Of a stretch of DNA of 64,000 nt, positions 35,204-45,283 are shown one piece after another. The position numbers were made by a program, and so were the translations under genes. A model generated the notes under the pieces. That model was not told where the DNA came from and searched no databases. It saw only the letters and a program-made list of their open reading frames with translations. The stretch lies in the NCBI RefSeq assembly GCF_037892195.1, contig NZ_JATACI010000003.1, positions 90,068 through 154,067 of the forward strand. The letters run 5' to 3'. Source of the stretch: Yoonia sp. GPGPB17 (GTDB lineage: Bacteria > Pseudomonadota > Alphaproteobacteria > Rhodobacterales > Rhodobacteraceae). Every line of letters begins with the position of its first letter. The stretch's first letter is position 1.

Positions 35204-38200
35204 GACCAACCTCCAGAAGGCTGATCAGGCCTTCCATGTCATACCGCGCAAGCCGTTCGGATAATTTGCGGCGCAGAACCGGATCACCCGCCCCCTCGGT
35301 TTCAAGCTCCTGCAAGAGGGAGCGGAAACCGCTCGCATGCCCAATCTTGGCAGCCTCGATCAGACGTTCCCTTTCTTCCGGGACCAGCGCGCGGGCCGCA
35401 GTGTCAGTGTCCTCCTGCTGCGGGACGAGTTTGACGCGCAGAAGTTCGGCGATCTGCACCAGAAGGTCATCAAGGTTAAACGGCTTAGCAAAGAAGGCGT
35501 CGTGGATGCCCAACTCGTTGCGGTGTAGCCCTTCTTCGTGGGCATGGCCTGAAATCATGATGATTGGCGTTGTCGGATAGTCGCCATCGCGCAGCGTACG
35601 GGCAAAATGCCAACCGTCCCGTTCGGGCATGTCGATGTCCAGCAGAATGATGTCCGGGCGCGCATCAACCAGGATCGCTTCCGCCATGTCGACAGAATGG
35701 GCAACGATCACGATCAGGCCGCTTTTGCTCAGGAATTTCTCGGCAAGGGCAAGGTGATTGAGATCATCATCGACAACCAGCACGGTCTTGCGCGGCCCTT
35801 CATAGCCCAGAACAGGCAATGGCACGCCTTGGGCGTCAAGACTTTGCGGATCAAAGGCGCTGGGTGTGACAGAGGGCAACATCAGCCGGATGGAAAATGT
35901 GCTGCCGACACCGGGGGTGCTTTCGACTTCGATTTCTCCGCCCAGAATTTCAACTAACAGTTTGGTAATGGTCAGCCCAAGGCCAGAGCCCTGTTGATCG
36001 CGCCGTTCTCCCCGCTCGAAGGGGCGCCATATCTGGTCGAGATGTTCTGGCGCGATCCCGATGCCGGTATCTGTGACGCGGATGGTGGCGGTCTCACTGC
36101 GGTAGGTGAAACTGAGGGTAACTGCCCCTTCATCCGTATATCGCAACGCGTTGGACAGCACGTTGATCAGGATCTGACGCAGGCGCTTTTCATCCGACCG
36201 CACGAAGCTGGGCAATCGGCCCTTGGTTTCGACGTTGAAATCAATGCTCTTGCGGCGCGCGTCTTCGCGAAAGATAGAAACGATCTGGCCCAGCAGGACG
36301 CGCAGGTTGATCTGATCACGCATGATCTCGATCCGCCCTGCCTCGATCCGCGCGATATCAAGAAGACCGTCGATCAACCCTGCGAGATGTTCGCTGGAGC
36401 GTCGAATGCTGGTCAGCGAAGGACGCCATTGTTCAAGTTCCTGTTCTTTTTCCAGAAGCTGCGCAAAGCCATAGATGGCGTTGAGTGGCGTGCGCAGCTC
36501 GTGGCTGAGGCCGGACATATATCGGGTCTTGGCAAGATTTGCGGCCTCGGCCTTGTTCTTGGCCTCTTGCAGCGCAAGGTCGGTGCGCTCATGTGCGCGG
36601 ATTTCCTTGCGCAACCGCTCGGTCTGGCGTTCGGCTTCGGCTACGGCGGACCGGTGGCTTTCCCCGATCAACAGGTACATCCAGACCGTGATGCCAATCA
36701 CGATCATCATTGCGCCAAAAATCACCCACAGGATTCCATCGAAGTTCACCGCCCCTGAAAAGGCGCGGATGGCCAACAGGAGCGAGCCAAAGATGAGCGA
36801 CAAAAGGGTCGTGACAGCAATGAATTTCGCCAGTCGCGTCATCATGGCGTTCGCGATATGCCCGGGGAATACCTTATAAATCCAGCGCCGGGCCATGTGA
36901 TCGACGGTGCCATGGGATTTGCAGGTGTCATGACAGCCAGTTTCCAGCGTGCAGCACAGCGAACAAATGGGCGCCCCGTGAAACGGACAGGCGACCATGT
37001 CTTCGGCGTCAAAGCGGTATTCGCAGACGCCGCAGGTATGCAAGTGCTGCGGCAGGTCGTCAGGATGCCGTGCGAGATAATAGGCGCCGCCGGTGGCCCA
37101 GGCGATGACTGGCGCCAGTACGAAGGACGACACCAGTGCCACGAAGGCCGAGAAGGCCTGCAGAAGCTCACCGAAGAGCCCGGCGTAAGAGGCAAAGGCC
37201 AGCACACAGGCAAGGCTCATCGCGCCGATCCCGACCGGGTTGACGTCATAAAGATACGCGCGGCGGAACTCGATCCCCTTCGGGCTGAGACCGACCGATT
37301 TGTTGACAACAAGGTCCGCCACCAGCGCCCCGATCCACGCCACGGCCACATGGGAATAAACGCCCAGCACATGTTCTAGTCCGGTGAACACGCCCAATTC
37401 CATCAGCATCAGCGCGATGCCCACGTTGAACACCAGCCAGACCACACGCCCGGGATGCGATTGGGTCAGTCGCGAAAAGAAATTCGACCAGGCAATAGAG
37501 CCCGCATACGCGTTGGTCACGTTGATCTTCATCTGCGACAGAACCACAAAGACGCCCGTGATCGCCAGAACAAGCGCGGGAGATTCAAGAATCTGGCCGA
37601 ATGCCACATAGTAAAGCTGCGTCGGGTCCGTGGCGGCGTCGCGTGGGATGCCTTCCCGGATCGCAAGGGTGACAAGATAGGACCCCGCCAGCATCTTCAG
37701 AACCCCCAAAACCGACCAGCCGGGTCCTGCGGCGATCACGGTCAGCCACCATTTGCGCCGGTCGCTTGCTGTCTTGGGCTCCGGCAAAAAGCGCAGGAAA
37801 TCCACCTGCTCGCCGATCTGCGCGACCAGCGAAAAGACGACTCCGGTCGCCGCGCCGAACATCAGCAGCCGCGCGGCGTCGGGTGCCTCTGTCGGACCGC
37901 TGAAAGAGGTCCATGCGTCAATGTCATAGCCCACGAATGCCAGAAAGACGAAGGGCAACACATGCAAAAGCACCCAAAGCGGCTGGGTGACCGTCTGAAA
38001 ACTCGAGATCTTGGAAAAGCCGTTGATCACAAGCGGAATCACCACCAGCGAGCTGACCAGATACCCCAGAAAAAGCGGGACCCCGAGGCAAAACTCCAGC
38101 GCGAGGGCCAAGATCGCCGCCTCTAACGCGAAGAATATAAAGGTAAAAGAGGCATAGATCAGCGAAGTAATCGTCGAGCCAAGATAGCCAAAACCGGCCC

Positions 38201-38519
38201 CGCGCGTCATCAGGTCGATATCAAGGCCGTACTTCGCCGCGTAATAGGAGATCGGGAAACCTGTCAGGAACAGGATGGCCCCCACCACCATGATGGCAAC
38301 GACCGCGATATCGAACCCGTAGGTCAGCGTCAGGACCGCGCCGATGGCTTCCAGCGCCAGAAAGGAGATCGAACCGATGGCGGTGTTTGCAACGCGGGCA
38401 TAGCTCCAACGCCGTGCGCGGCGTGCCGTGAACCGCAGCGCGAAATCTTCCATGGTCTCGTCTGCGACCCAACGGTTGTATGTCCGCTTTTCGCGGGTTG
38501 CCCCCAATGCAACTGTCAT
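35190..38519 (-). CDS. NCS1-transporter/hybrid histidine kinase fusion
   Basis: 1109 aa. Residues about 1-480 are a 12-helix NCS1-type permease (nucleobase/hydantoin/allantoin transporter family). Residues 495-540 form a cysteine-rich zinc cluster (CGVC, CPFH, CSLCC, CHDTC). Two more membrane segments (about 555-620) and a coiled coil lead to a kinase core with H-box GLSHELRTPLN (about 670) and ATP lid GSGLGLTITKLL (about 845). A receiver domain follows (VLVVDDD near 910, phospho-Asp in IILLDIDMPERDG near 958). It likely senses or transports a small nitrogen compound and controls the divergent fmd operon. Frame intact. Confidence 0.93.
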   Translation of the reverse strand: MTVALGATREKRTYNRWVADETMEDFALRFTARRARRWSYARVANTAIGSISFLALEAIGAVLTLTYGFDIAVVAIMVVGAILFLTGFPISYYAAKYGLDIDLMTRGAGFGYLGSTITSLIYASFTFIFFALEAAILALALEFCLGVPLFLGYLVSSLVVIPLVINGFSKISSFQTVTQPLWVLLHVLPFVFLAFVGYDIDAWTSFSGPTEAPDAARLLMFGAATGVVFSLVAQIGEQVDFLRFLPEPKTASDRRKWWLTVIAAGPGWSVLGVLKMLAGSYLVTLAIREGIPRDAATDPTQLYYVAFGQILESPALVLAITGVFVVLSQMKINVTNAYAGSIAWSNFFSRLTQSHPGRVVWLVFNVGIALMLMELGVFTGLEHVLGVYSHVAVAWIGALVADLVVNKSVGLSPKGIEFRRAYLYDVNPVGIGAMSLACVLAFASYAGLFGELLQAFSAFVALVSSFVLAPVIAWATGGAYYLARHPDDLPQHLHTCGVCEYRFDAEDMVACPFHGAPICSLCCTLETGCHDTCKSHGTVDHMARRWIYKVFPGHIANAMMTRLAKFIAVTTLLSLIFGSLLLAIRAFSGAVNFDGILWVIFGAMMIVIGITVWMYLLIGESHRSAVAEAERQTERLRKEIRAHERTDLALQEAKNKAEAANLAKTRYMSGLSHELRTPLNAIYGFAQLLEKEQELEQWRPSLTSIRRSSEHLAGLIDGLLDIARIEAGRIEIMRDQINLRVLLGQIVSIFREDARRKSIDFNVETKGRLPSFVRSDEKRLRQILINVLSNALRYTDEGAVTLSFTYRSETATIRVTDTGIGIAPEHLDQIWRPFERGERRDQQGSGLGLTITKLLVEILGGEIEVESTPGVGSTFSIRLMLPSVTPSAFDPQSLDAQGVPLPVLGYEGPRKTVLVVDDDLNHLALAEKFLSKSGLIVIVAHSVDMAEAILVDARPDIILLDIDMPERDGWHFARTLRDGDYPTTPIIMISGHAHEEGLHRNELGIHDAFFAKPFNLDDLLVQIAELLRVKLVPQQEDTDTAARALVPEERERLIEAAKIGHASGFRSLLQELETEGAGDPVLRRKLSERLARYDMEGLISLLEVGHETV

Positions 38520-38635
38520 TGTTCACCTCATCACCACGTGATGAACAAACTCCGTGCCGCAATTTGGCCGCGGCTCGGCCTCCCCCAAGTCCGTTCTTCC
38601 ACCTCGCAAGAGATTAATGCGCAAAACGCGCAGCG

Positions 38636-38657
38636 GTATACGTCATTTGACGTATAC
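38636..38657. promoter_or_regulatory. Perfect palindrome upstream of the fmd operon
   Basis: Inverted repeat GTATACGTCA / TGACGTATAC with a TT spacer, in the 224-nt gap between the divergent kinase and fmdD. Its dyad form suits a dimeric LuxR-type response regulator, and the neighbouring regulator is the obvious candidate. An AAGGAGG ribosome site precedes fmdD. Confidence 0.6.
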
Positions 38658-38743
38658 TGCACTGCAGCATTCGCCCTGATCCTGAGTTTGAGCCGGGCGA
38701 AGTGGAATCGCCCGATTGTTCAGCACAATGACAAGGAGGCGAT

Positions 38744-40016
38744 ATGTCAAAGAACGATCCAACCAAGGAACATGGTGGCATGAGCCGCCGCGCGATGCTG
38801 GCGGGCAGTGCTGCTCTGACGGCATCATTGTTTGCGCCCAAAGAGTTGCGGGCACAAGACTTCCCCACGGCCGAGGTGAATACGACAGGCCTGGCGGTCA
38901 CCGATGACACCGTGACTATCGGTATCCTGCATTCAATCACCGGCACTATGGCTATCTCGGAAACCGGGTCGGTTCAGGCCGAAAAGCTCGCGATTGAGCA
39001 GATCAACGCGCAGGGCGGTATTCTAGGCCGCAAGATCGAGTACATTCAAGAAGACGGCGCCTCCGACTGGCCGACCTTCGCGGAGAAGGCCCGAAAGCTG
39101 CTTGTCAACGACAAGGTGGCCTCTGTCATGGGCTGCTGGACGTCGGCGTCCCGCAAGGCGGTGCTGCCGGTCTTCGAGCAGCACAACGGGTTCCTTTATT
39201 ATCCGACGTTCTACGAAGGCCTCGAGCAGAGCCCGAACGTGATCTACACCGGGCAAGAGGCCACGCAGCAGATCATCGCAGGTCTTGATTGGGTCAACCA
39301 GACCAAGGGCGCCAAGAGCTTCTATCTGCTTGGGTCAGACTACATCTGGCCGCGCACCTCCAACAAGATCGCGCGCAAGCACATCGAAAACTTCATGGAG
39401 GATTGCGAGGTCGTGGGCGAGGAATACTACCCGCTCGGCCATACGCAGTTCAACTCGGTCATCAACAAGATTCGTCTGCGCAAGCCTGATGTGATTTATG
39501 CGATCGTCGTGGGCGGATCGAATGTCGCTTTCTACAAGCAATTGATCGCTGCTGGCATCGATCCGGCAGCTGAAAGCCCGATTGTGTTGACCATTTCCGT
39601 GACCGAGGACGAGATCCGCGGCATTGGCGGCGAAAACATCGCGGGCTCGTATGCGTGCATGAAGTATTTCCAGTCGCTGGAGAACGAAAACAACATCGCA
39701 TTCGTGCAGGCTTTCAAAGAGATGTGGGGCGACGACATTGTGGTCGGTGACGTTACGCAAGCCGCCTATCTGGGACCATGGCTGTGGAAGGCAGCGGTCG
39801 AAAAAGCTAAGCAGCTTTGACGTGGACAAGATCCGCGAGGCCAGCCCGGGCATTGAACTGACGACCGCGCCTGAAGGCTATGTGAAAGTCCACGAAAACC
39901 ACCACCTGTGGTCCAAGACACGTGTCGGCAAGGCGCTTGCCGATGGTCAGTACGAGGTCGTCTTCGAGACCGCCGATCTGGTTGAGCCTGATCCTTTCCC
40001 CGAAGGCTATCAGTAA
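38744..40016 (+). pseudogene. fmdD: Urea/short-chain amide ABC transporter substrate-binding protein (one frameshift)
   Basis: Starts MSKNDPTKEHGGMSRRAMLAGSAALTAS with twin arginines in a Tat-type signal, then the FmdD/UrtA type I binding fold (VTIGILHSITGTMAISE, GAS DWPTFAEKARKLL). It reads cleanly to VEKA, where the expected Ala-Gly codons are replaced by GCTAAGC (39806-39812) and the frame stops at 39820. The rest (SFDVDKIREASPGIEL to PDPFPEGYQ, 40016) continues in another frame. The repaired protein is about 423 aa, normal length. It binds formamide, urea or related amides for import. Confidence 0.88.
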
Positions 40017-40097
40017 CGCACAGGCGGCCCGGCGACTTTCCTTGCCGGGCCGCGTCTTTCCCTTGACGACGAAACATCCCCAGATGCCGGAGGTCCT

Positions 40098-41026
40098 ATG
40101 TTCGCCGATTATTCCTGGCCCGAGTTGGGCGCCATTTTTGCGATGCAGGGCTTTGCTTAGCCTCATCCTGTTTTCCGTCTTTGTGCTGATGGCCCTCGGG
40201 CTGGCGATCATCTTTGGCCAGATGGGTGTGATCAACATGGCCCACGGCGAATTCATGATCCTCGGTGCTTATGTCACCTATCTAATGTCGAACCTGTTTT
40301 CGGCTTATATGCCGGGGCTTTACGGTATCTATTTCTTTGTCGCGATGATCTTTGCCTTCCTTGCCTCCGGCGCCTTGGGGCTGCTGGTGGAATGGGGCAT
40401 GATCCGCCACCTTTACAAACGGCCGCTTGATACGCTGCTGGCGACCTGGGGGCTGAGCCTGATCCTGCAACAGATCTATCGCAGCGTCTTTGGCGCGCGC
40501 GAAGTGGGCGTATCGATCCCGGATTGGATGATGGGATCGCTGCCACTCACCGACCTGATCGAGGTGCCGATCAATGGTATTTTCGTGATGATCCTTGCGG
40601 TCAGTATTTCGCTGGGCGTCTACATCATGATGTTCAAGTCGGTCTGGGGCCGACAGGTCCGCGCGATCAACCAGAACCGGGTGATGGCTTAGCGCCGTAG
40701 GCATCAACACCGAATGGACCGACCGCCTGACCTTTGGCATTGGCTGCGGTGTTGCTGGCGTGGCGGGTTCTGCATTCACCATGATCGGCTCTACCGGGCC
40801 GACAGCCGGGCAGCTTTACATCGTCGATACCTTCCTTGTGGTGGTTTTTGGTGGGGCTGCGTCCCTTCTGGGCACGATTGCTTCGGCCTTCTCGATCTCT
40901 CAGGCGCAGTCGATCATGGAGTTCTTCCTGTCAGGCTCGATGGCGAAAGTCCTCACGCTGCTGGTGGTGGTCGGGATTCTGATGATCCGCCCGCAAGGTC
41001 TCTTTGCCCTGAAACTGCGCAAGTAA
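40098..41026 (+). pseudogene. fmdE: Urea/amide ABC transporter permease, UrtB type (two frameshifts)
   Basis: Starts MFADYSWPELGAIFAMQGFA, then breaks where GCTTAGC (40155-40161) stands for Ala-Gly. The main body (LILFSVFVLMALGLAIIFGQ, NMAHGEFMILGAYV) runs to QNRVMA, where GCTTAGC (40687-40693) again replaces two codons. The end (VGINTEWTDRLTFGIGCGVA to LFALKLRK) follows in a third segment. The repaired protein is a branched-chain-type permease of about 309 aa with conserved helices. Two identical heptamer insertions in one gene are striking. Confidence 0.88.
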
Positions 41027-41038
41027 GGAGCCGCAACC

Positions 41039-42175
41039 ATGTCCCTTTCCGCCTTCATGTCCCGCAAAGAGATGGTCGCCTTTGCCATCCTTGCAGCCGT
41101 GATCTTCCTGCTCCTCCCCGCTGTTTTGGACAGCTTCCGCCTGAACCTGTTCGGCAAGTACCTGACCTATGCTTTTGTCGCGGTTGGCCTGTCGCTCTGC
41201 TGGGGGGCAGGCGGCATCCTCAGCCTGGGTCAAGGCGTGTTCTTTGGCCTTGGCGGCTACTGTATGGCGATGTTTCTGAAGCTTGAGGCCTCGACGCCCG
41301 AAAACACCTCCATCCAGTCGACGCCGGGCATTCCGGACTTCATGGACTGGAACCAGCTGACCGAATTGCCGGTCTGGTGGCAACCGTTCTATTCGCTGCC
41401 CTTCGCCCTGCTGGCGGTGGTGGCGGTGCCGGTGATCTTCGCCTTTATCATCGGGTTTGCGATGTTCACCCGGCGTGTGGGCGGTGTGTACTTTGCCATC
41501 ATCACACAAGCTTTTGCCGCGATCCTGACGATCCTGATCATCGGGCAACAGGGTTACACGGGCGGGGTCAACGGCATCACCGACCTGCGCACGTTGCTGG
41601 GCTGGGACATCCGCACGGATGAGGCCAAGACCACCCTTTATTTCGTCAACGGCGTGCTGCTGTTCCTGGTGTTGTTTGTCGCGCAATACGTGCGCAAATC
41701 CAAACTGGGCAAACTCTTGATCGCGATGCGGGATCAGGAAGATCGCGTGCGGTTTTCCGGCTACAACGTGGCAAACTTCAAGATATTTATCTTCTGCCTT
41801 GGCGCGGCGTTCGCGGGCATCGGCGGGGCCATGTTCACCCTTCAGGTCGGCTTCATGTCGCCCACGCTCGTCGGCATCGTCCCATCGATTGAAATGGTGA
41901 TTTTCTGCGCCGTGGGCGGGCGGTTGTCGATCCTTGGCGCGGTCTATGGGGCACTGCTGGTCAACTGGGCCAAGACCACCTTTTCAGAGGCGTTCCCAGA
42001 GCTGTGGCTGCTTGGACTAGGCGGTCTTTTCATCGCGGTCGTCATGTTCTTTCCAAACGGTCTGGTAAGCGTTTGGTCTGAAAAGCTGGAGCCATGGCTC
42101 GTCGCGCAGCTGCGCAAGATGAAAGGCACTGCTGCAAAACCCACCACCGCGCCCGACGGCGCACCTGCGGAATGA
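41039..42175 (+). CDS. fmdF: Urea/amide ABC transporter permease, UrtC type
   Basis: 378 aa, intact, with AAGGAG before the ATG. About ten membrane helices of the LivM/UrtC type (AGGILSLGQGVFFGLGGYCM, AAFAGIGGAMFTLQVGFMSP). Partner of the UrtB-type permease in the channel. A short polar tail rich in Lys/Ala/Pro ends the protein. Part of the fmd operon. Confidence 0.92.
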   Translation: MSLSAFMSRKEMVAFAILAAVIFLLLPAVLDSFRLNLFGKYLTYAFVAVGLSLCWGAGGILSLGQGVFFGLGGYCMAMFLKLEASTPENTSIQSTPGIPDFMDWNQLTELPVWWQPFYSLPFALLAVVAVPVIFAFIIGFAMFTRRVGGVYFAIITQAFAAILTILIIGQQGYTGGVNGITDLRTLLGWDIRTDEAKTTLYFVNGVLLFLVLFVAQYVRKSKLGKLLIAMRDQEDRVRFSGYNVANFKIFIFCLGAAFAGIGGAMFTLQVGFMSPTLVGIVPSIEMVIFCAVGGRLSILGAVYGALLVNWAKTTFSEAFPELWLLGLGGLFIAVVMFFPNGLVSVWSEKLEPWLVAQLRKMKGTAAKPTTAPDGAPAE

Positions 42176-42193
42176 TCCGGAAAGGGATGTAAG

Positions 42194-42940
42194 ATGAACA
42201 CAGCTGCCCCCTATATCCTGCAGGTCGAAGGGCTGACCGTGTCCTTTGACGGGTTCAAGGCGGTCAACGACCTTAGCTTTGCTGTCCAACGCAACGAATG
42301 TCGGGTGATCATCGGCCCCAATGGGGCGGGCAAGACCACCGTGCTGGATCTGATCTGCGGACGCACCAAGGCGACAGACGGCACCGTCACTTTCAACGGC
42401 ACGGAACTGCTGACCATGCGCGAGGACCAGATCGTCCACGCCGGGGTCGGGCGCAAGTTCCAGACGCCAAGCGTCTATGAGGACCTGACCGTCTCGGAAA
42501 ACCTTGAACTCAGCTATCCCAAGGGACACGGCGTTTTCGGGGCTTTGGCCTTCAAACGCGATGCAGATGTAAACGCGCGGATCGACGAAATCGCCGAGAC
42601 GATCTTCCTGTCCGATCAGTTGGACGAAAAGGCCGCCTTCCTCAGCCACGGGCAAAAGCAATGGCTCGAGATCGGCATGCTGCTGATCCAGGACCCCGAG
42701 CTTTTGATGCTGGATGAGCCAGTGGCGGGCATGTCCGTGGCCGAGCGCAAAAAAACAGCCGAACTGCTTAACCGGATCATTCAGGACCGCTCGGTCATCG
42801 TGATCGAACACGACATGGGCTTTGTCGCCGACATCGCCACACGGGTCACGGTGCTGCATCAGGGCAAGACGCTGTCCGAAGGCTCAATGGAGCGGGTGCA
42901 GAACGATCCGAAAGTCATCGAAGTCTATCTCGGCCACTAA
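42194..42940 (+). CDS. Urea/amide ABC transporter ATPase, UrtD type
   Basis: 248 aa with Walker A GPNGAGKT, signature LSHGQKQWLEIGML (a UrtD/LivG-type variant), Walker B ELLMLDEPVAG and switch His in VIEHDMGF. Drives amide import with the second ATPase. Frame intact; 18 nt after the permease. Confidence 0.94.
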   Translation: MNTAAPYILQVEGLTVSFDGFKAVNDLSFAVQRNECRVIIGPNGAGKTTVLDLICGRTKATDGTVTFNGTELLTMREDQIVHAGVGRKFQTPSVYEDLTVSENLELSYPKGHGVFGALAFKRDADVNARIDEIAETIFLSDQLDEKAAFLSHGQKQWLEIGMLLIQDPELLMLDEPVAGMSVAERKKTAELLNRIIQDRSVIVIEHDMGFVADIATRVTVLHQGKTLSEGSMERVQNDPKVIEVYLGH

Positions 42941-42951
42941 GGAGCACCGAC

Positions 42952-43641
42952 ATGCTGAATATCTCTTCCTTGAAAGCATCCTATGGTGAAAGCGAGGTCC
43001 TGCACGGGCTGGATCTGAACGTTAAGCCCGGTGAAATCGTGGCCATCATGGGCCGCAACGGCATGGGCAAGACGACCCTGATGAAGACGCTCATGGGCAT
43101 CGTGCCAGAGCGTGCCGGAACCGTGTCCGTGGGTGATACCCCGGTTACCGGCCTGAAATCCCACAAGCGGGTCGCCAAGGGCATCGCCTATGTCCCGCAG
43201 GGGCGGATGATCTTTTCGGCCATGACGGTCAAGGAAAACGTTGAAACCGGGCTGACCGTGACCGGCAGCAAAACCGTGCCGGATGACATCTACGAACTTT
43301 TCCCGGTCCTGCTGGAGATGAAGGACCGGCGCGGCGGCAATCTGTCTGGTGGCCAGCAACAACAGCTGGCCATTGCCCGTGCGCTGGCGTCCAACCCCAA
43401 GGTGTTGTTGTTGGACGAACCGACTGAAGGCATCCAGCCCTCGATCATTCGCGATATGGCCCGCACCTTGCGTCAGATCCGCGACCAGAAGGGTCTTTCC
43501 ATCATTGTCTCTGAACAGGTTCTCAGCTTTGCGCTGGATGTGGCTGACCGGGTGATGGTGCTGGAGAACGGCAATTTCGTCCACGACAGCCCCCGCGCGG
43601 GTATCGACGAGGCCAAGGTCTCGAAATTTCTTTCCGTTTAA
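42952..43641 (+). CDS. Urea/amide ABC transporter ATPase, UrtE type
   Basis: 229 aa with Walker A GRNGMGKTTL, signature NLSGGQQQQLAIARAL, Walker B VLLLDEPTEGIQPS and the LivF/UrtE-type end. The P-T-E-G-I-Q-P motif is typical of UrtE. Begins 11 nt after the first ATPase and is followed by formamidase. Confidence 0.95.
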   Translation: MLNISSLKASYGESEVLHGLDLNVKPGEIVAIMGRNGMGKTTLMKTLMGIVPERAGTVSVGDTPVTGLKSHKRVAKGIAYVPQGRMIFSAMTVKENVETGLTVTGSKTVPDDIYELFPVLLEMKDRRGGNLSGGQQQQLAIARALASNPKVLLLDEPTEGIQPSIIRDMARTLRQIRDQKGLSIIVSEQVLSFALDVADRVMVLENGNFVHDSPRAGIDEAKVSKFLSV

Positions 43642-43662
43642 GCAACCAACAAGGAGGATACC

Positions 43663-44892
43663 ATGACGGATACCTTGATCTCGGTCGATCTGAACGAGAG
43701 CCCACACACCAACGAGAACGTGCATAACAGGTGGCACCCGGATATCCCGATCAACGTCTGGGTCGAACCGGGAGATGAGTTCAAGATCGAAACCTATGAC
43801 TGGACTGGCGGCCAGATCAAGAACGACGACGACGCCAGCGACGTGCGCGACGTTGAACTTGAACAGGTGCATTACCTGTCCGGCCCCATCGGTGTCAAAG
43901 GCGCGAAACCCGGCGATCTACTGGTGGTTGAGATCCTTGATATCGGGGCCAAAGATGACAGTCTTTGGGGCTTCAACGGCTTCTTTTCCAAGCAGAATGG
44001 CGGCGGTTTCCTGACGGAACATTTCCCCGAGGCGCAAAAGTCCATCTGGGACATCAAGGGCATGTTCACTGAAAGCCGCCATGTCCCGGGCGTGAAATAT
44101 GCGGGCCTCATCCACCCCGGGCTGATCGGCTGCCTGCCGGACAAAAAGATGCTGGACATGTGGAACACCCGCGAAACCGCGCTGGTCAACACTGATCCCG
44201 AACGCGTCCCGCCCCTTGCCGCGCTGCCCAACACGCAAAGTGCGCATATGGGGGCCATGAAAGGCGACGCACGCGACAAGGCCGCGACCGAAGCAGCCCG
44301 CACCGTGCCGCCGCGCGAACACGGCGGCAACTGCGATATCAAGGACCTCAGCCGTGGCTCGGTATGTTATTTCCCGGTTTATGTGGACGGTGCGGGCCTT
44401 TCGATGGGGGATCTGCATTTCAGCCAGGGCGATGGTGAGATCACTTTCTGCGGGGCCATAGAAATGGCCGGGTGGCTGCACCTTAAGGTCACGCTGATCA
44501 AGGACGGGATGGTCAAATACGCGATCAAGAACCCGATCTTCAAACCCTCGCCGATCACGCCGAAATATGACGACTACCTGATCTTTGAAGGTATCAGCGT
44601 CGATGAAAGCGGTGAACAGCATTATCTTGATGTGCATATCGCCTACCGGCAGGCCTGTCTGAATGCGATCGAGTATCTTAAAAAGTTCGGCTACTCAGGC
44701 GCGCAGGCCTACGCAATCCTGGGGACGGCACCGGTGCAGGGGCATATTTCAGGCGTAGTGGATATTCCGAACGCCTGCGCCACGCTCTGGCTGCCCAACG
44801 ATATCTTCCAATGGGACATGATGCCGAACGCCGATGGCCCAACGAAATATCTCGACGGATCGGTCGACATCCCGCTTGCCCCGGATCTCTGA
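43663..44892 (+). CDS. fmdA: Formamidase
   Basis: 409 aa, the family's usual length, AAGGAGG upstream. Acetamidase/formamidase fold with the conserved HNRWHPDIPI, GPIGVKGAKPGDLLVVEILD, PPREHGGNCDIKDLSRGS and DLHFSQGDGEI segments (Glu, His and Asp of the active site region). It hydrolyses formamide to formate and ammonia, giving the cell nitrogen. Its place after the transporter genes and before fmdB matches the Fmd arrangement. Confidence 0.95.
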   Translation: MTDTLISVDLNESPHTNENVHNRWHPDIPINVWVEPGDEFKIETYDWTGGQIKNDDDASDVRDVELEQVHYLSGPIGVKGAKPGDLLVVEILDIGAKDDSLWGFNGFFSKQNGGGFLTEHFPEAQKSIWDIKGMFTESRHVPGVKYAGLIHPGLIGCLPDKKMLDMWNTRETALVNTDPERVPPLAALPNTQSAHMGAMKGDARDKAATEAARTVPPREHGGNCDIKDLSRGSVCYFPVYVDGAGLSMGDLHFSQGDGEITFCGAIEMAGWLHLKVTLIKDGMVKYAIKNPIFKPSPITPKYDDYLIFEGISVDESGEQHYLDVHIAYRQACLNAIEYLKKFGYSGAQAYAILGTAPVQGHISGVVDIPNACATLWLPNDIFQWDMMPNADGPTKYLDGSVDIPLAPDL

Positions 44893-44951
44893 GCCTGAAC
44901 CCGCGGCCACCGATTCCCGGTGGTCGCCCTTTTGCAAGAAAAGGCCACACT

Positions 44952-45283
44952 ATGCCCGTCTATGAATACCTCTGCGACGATTGCGGCGTCTTTGAAGAGA
45001 TGGTGCCCATGAGCCGCTTTTCCGATCCCTGCGATTGTCCTGCCTGCGGGACCTCCGCGCCCCGGGTCATGCTGAGCGTTCCGGCCCTGTCGGCCGTGTC
45101 CAGCGCCAACCGCCGCGCGCATGAGACCAACGAACGCGCCGCCGACAGCCCCAAACGTACCAGCACCCACGGGCCAGGCTGCGGTTGTTGTAGCGGTGGA
45201 TCAAAAAATCCAGCAAGACGTTGTACCGCCCTGATGGATCAAAGAGCTTTCCGACAAAGAGGCCGTGGATGATTTCCCATTAA
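44952..45283 (+). pseudogene. fmdB: FmdB-family zinc-ribbon protein (one frameshift)
   Basis: From ATG 44952: MPVYEYLCDDCGVFEEMVPM, with CDDC and CPAC zinc knuckles, and GPGCGCCSGG near the end. The straight frame runs on to 45272 with an unlikely tail. If the six-A run at 45203-45208 is read as seven, the end becomes KKSSKTLYRPDGSKSFPTKR and stops at 45283, which is the natural C terminus. Small regulator of the amide cluster by analogy with other fmd operons. Confidence 0.83.

Noticed and set aside
42017..44637. Several long minus-strand frames opposite the ABC ATPases and formamidase
   Set aside because: High-GC codon usage of the real genes creates open antisense frames; the plus-strand proteins have complete Walker and formamidase motifs.
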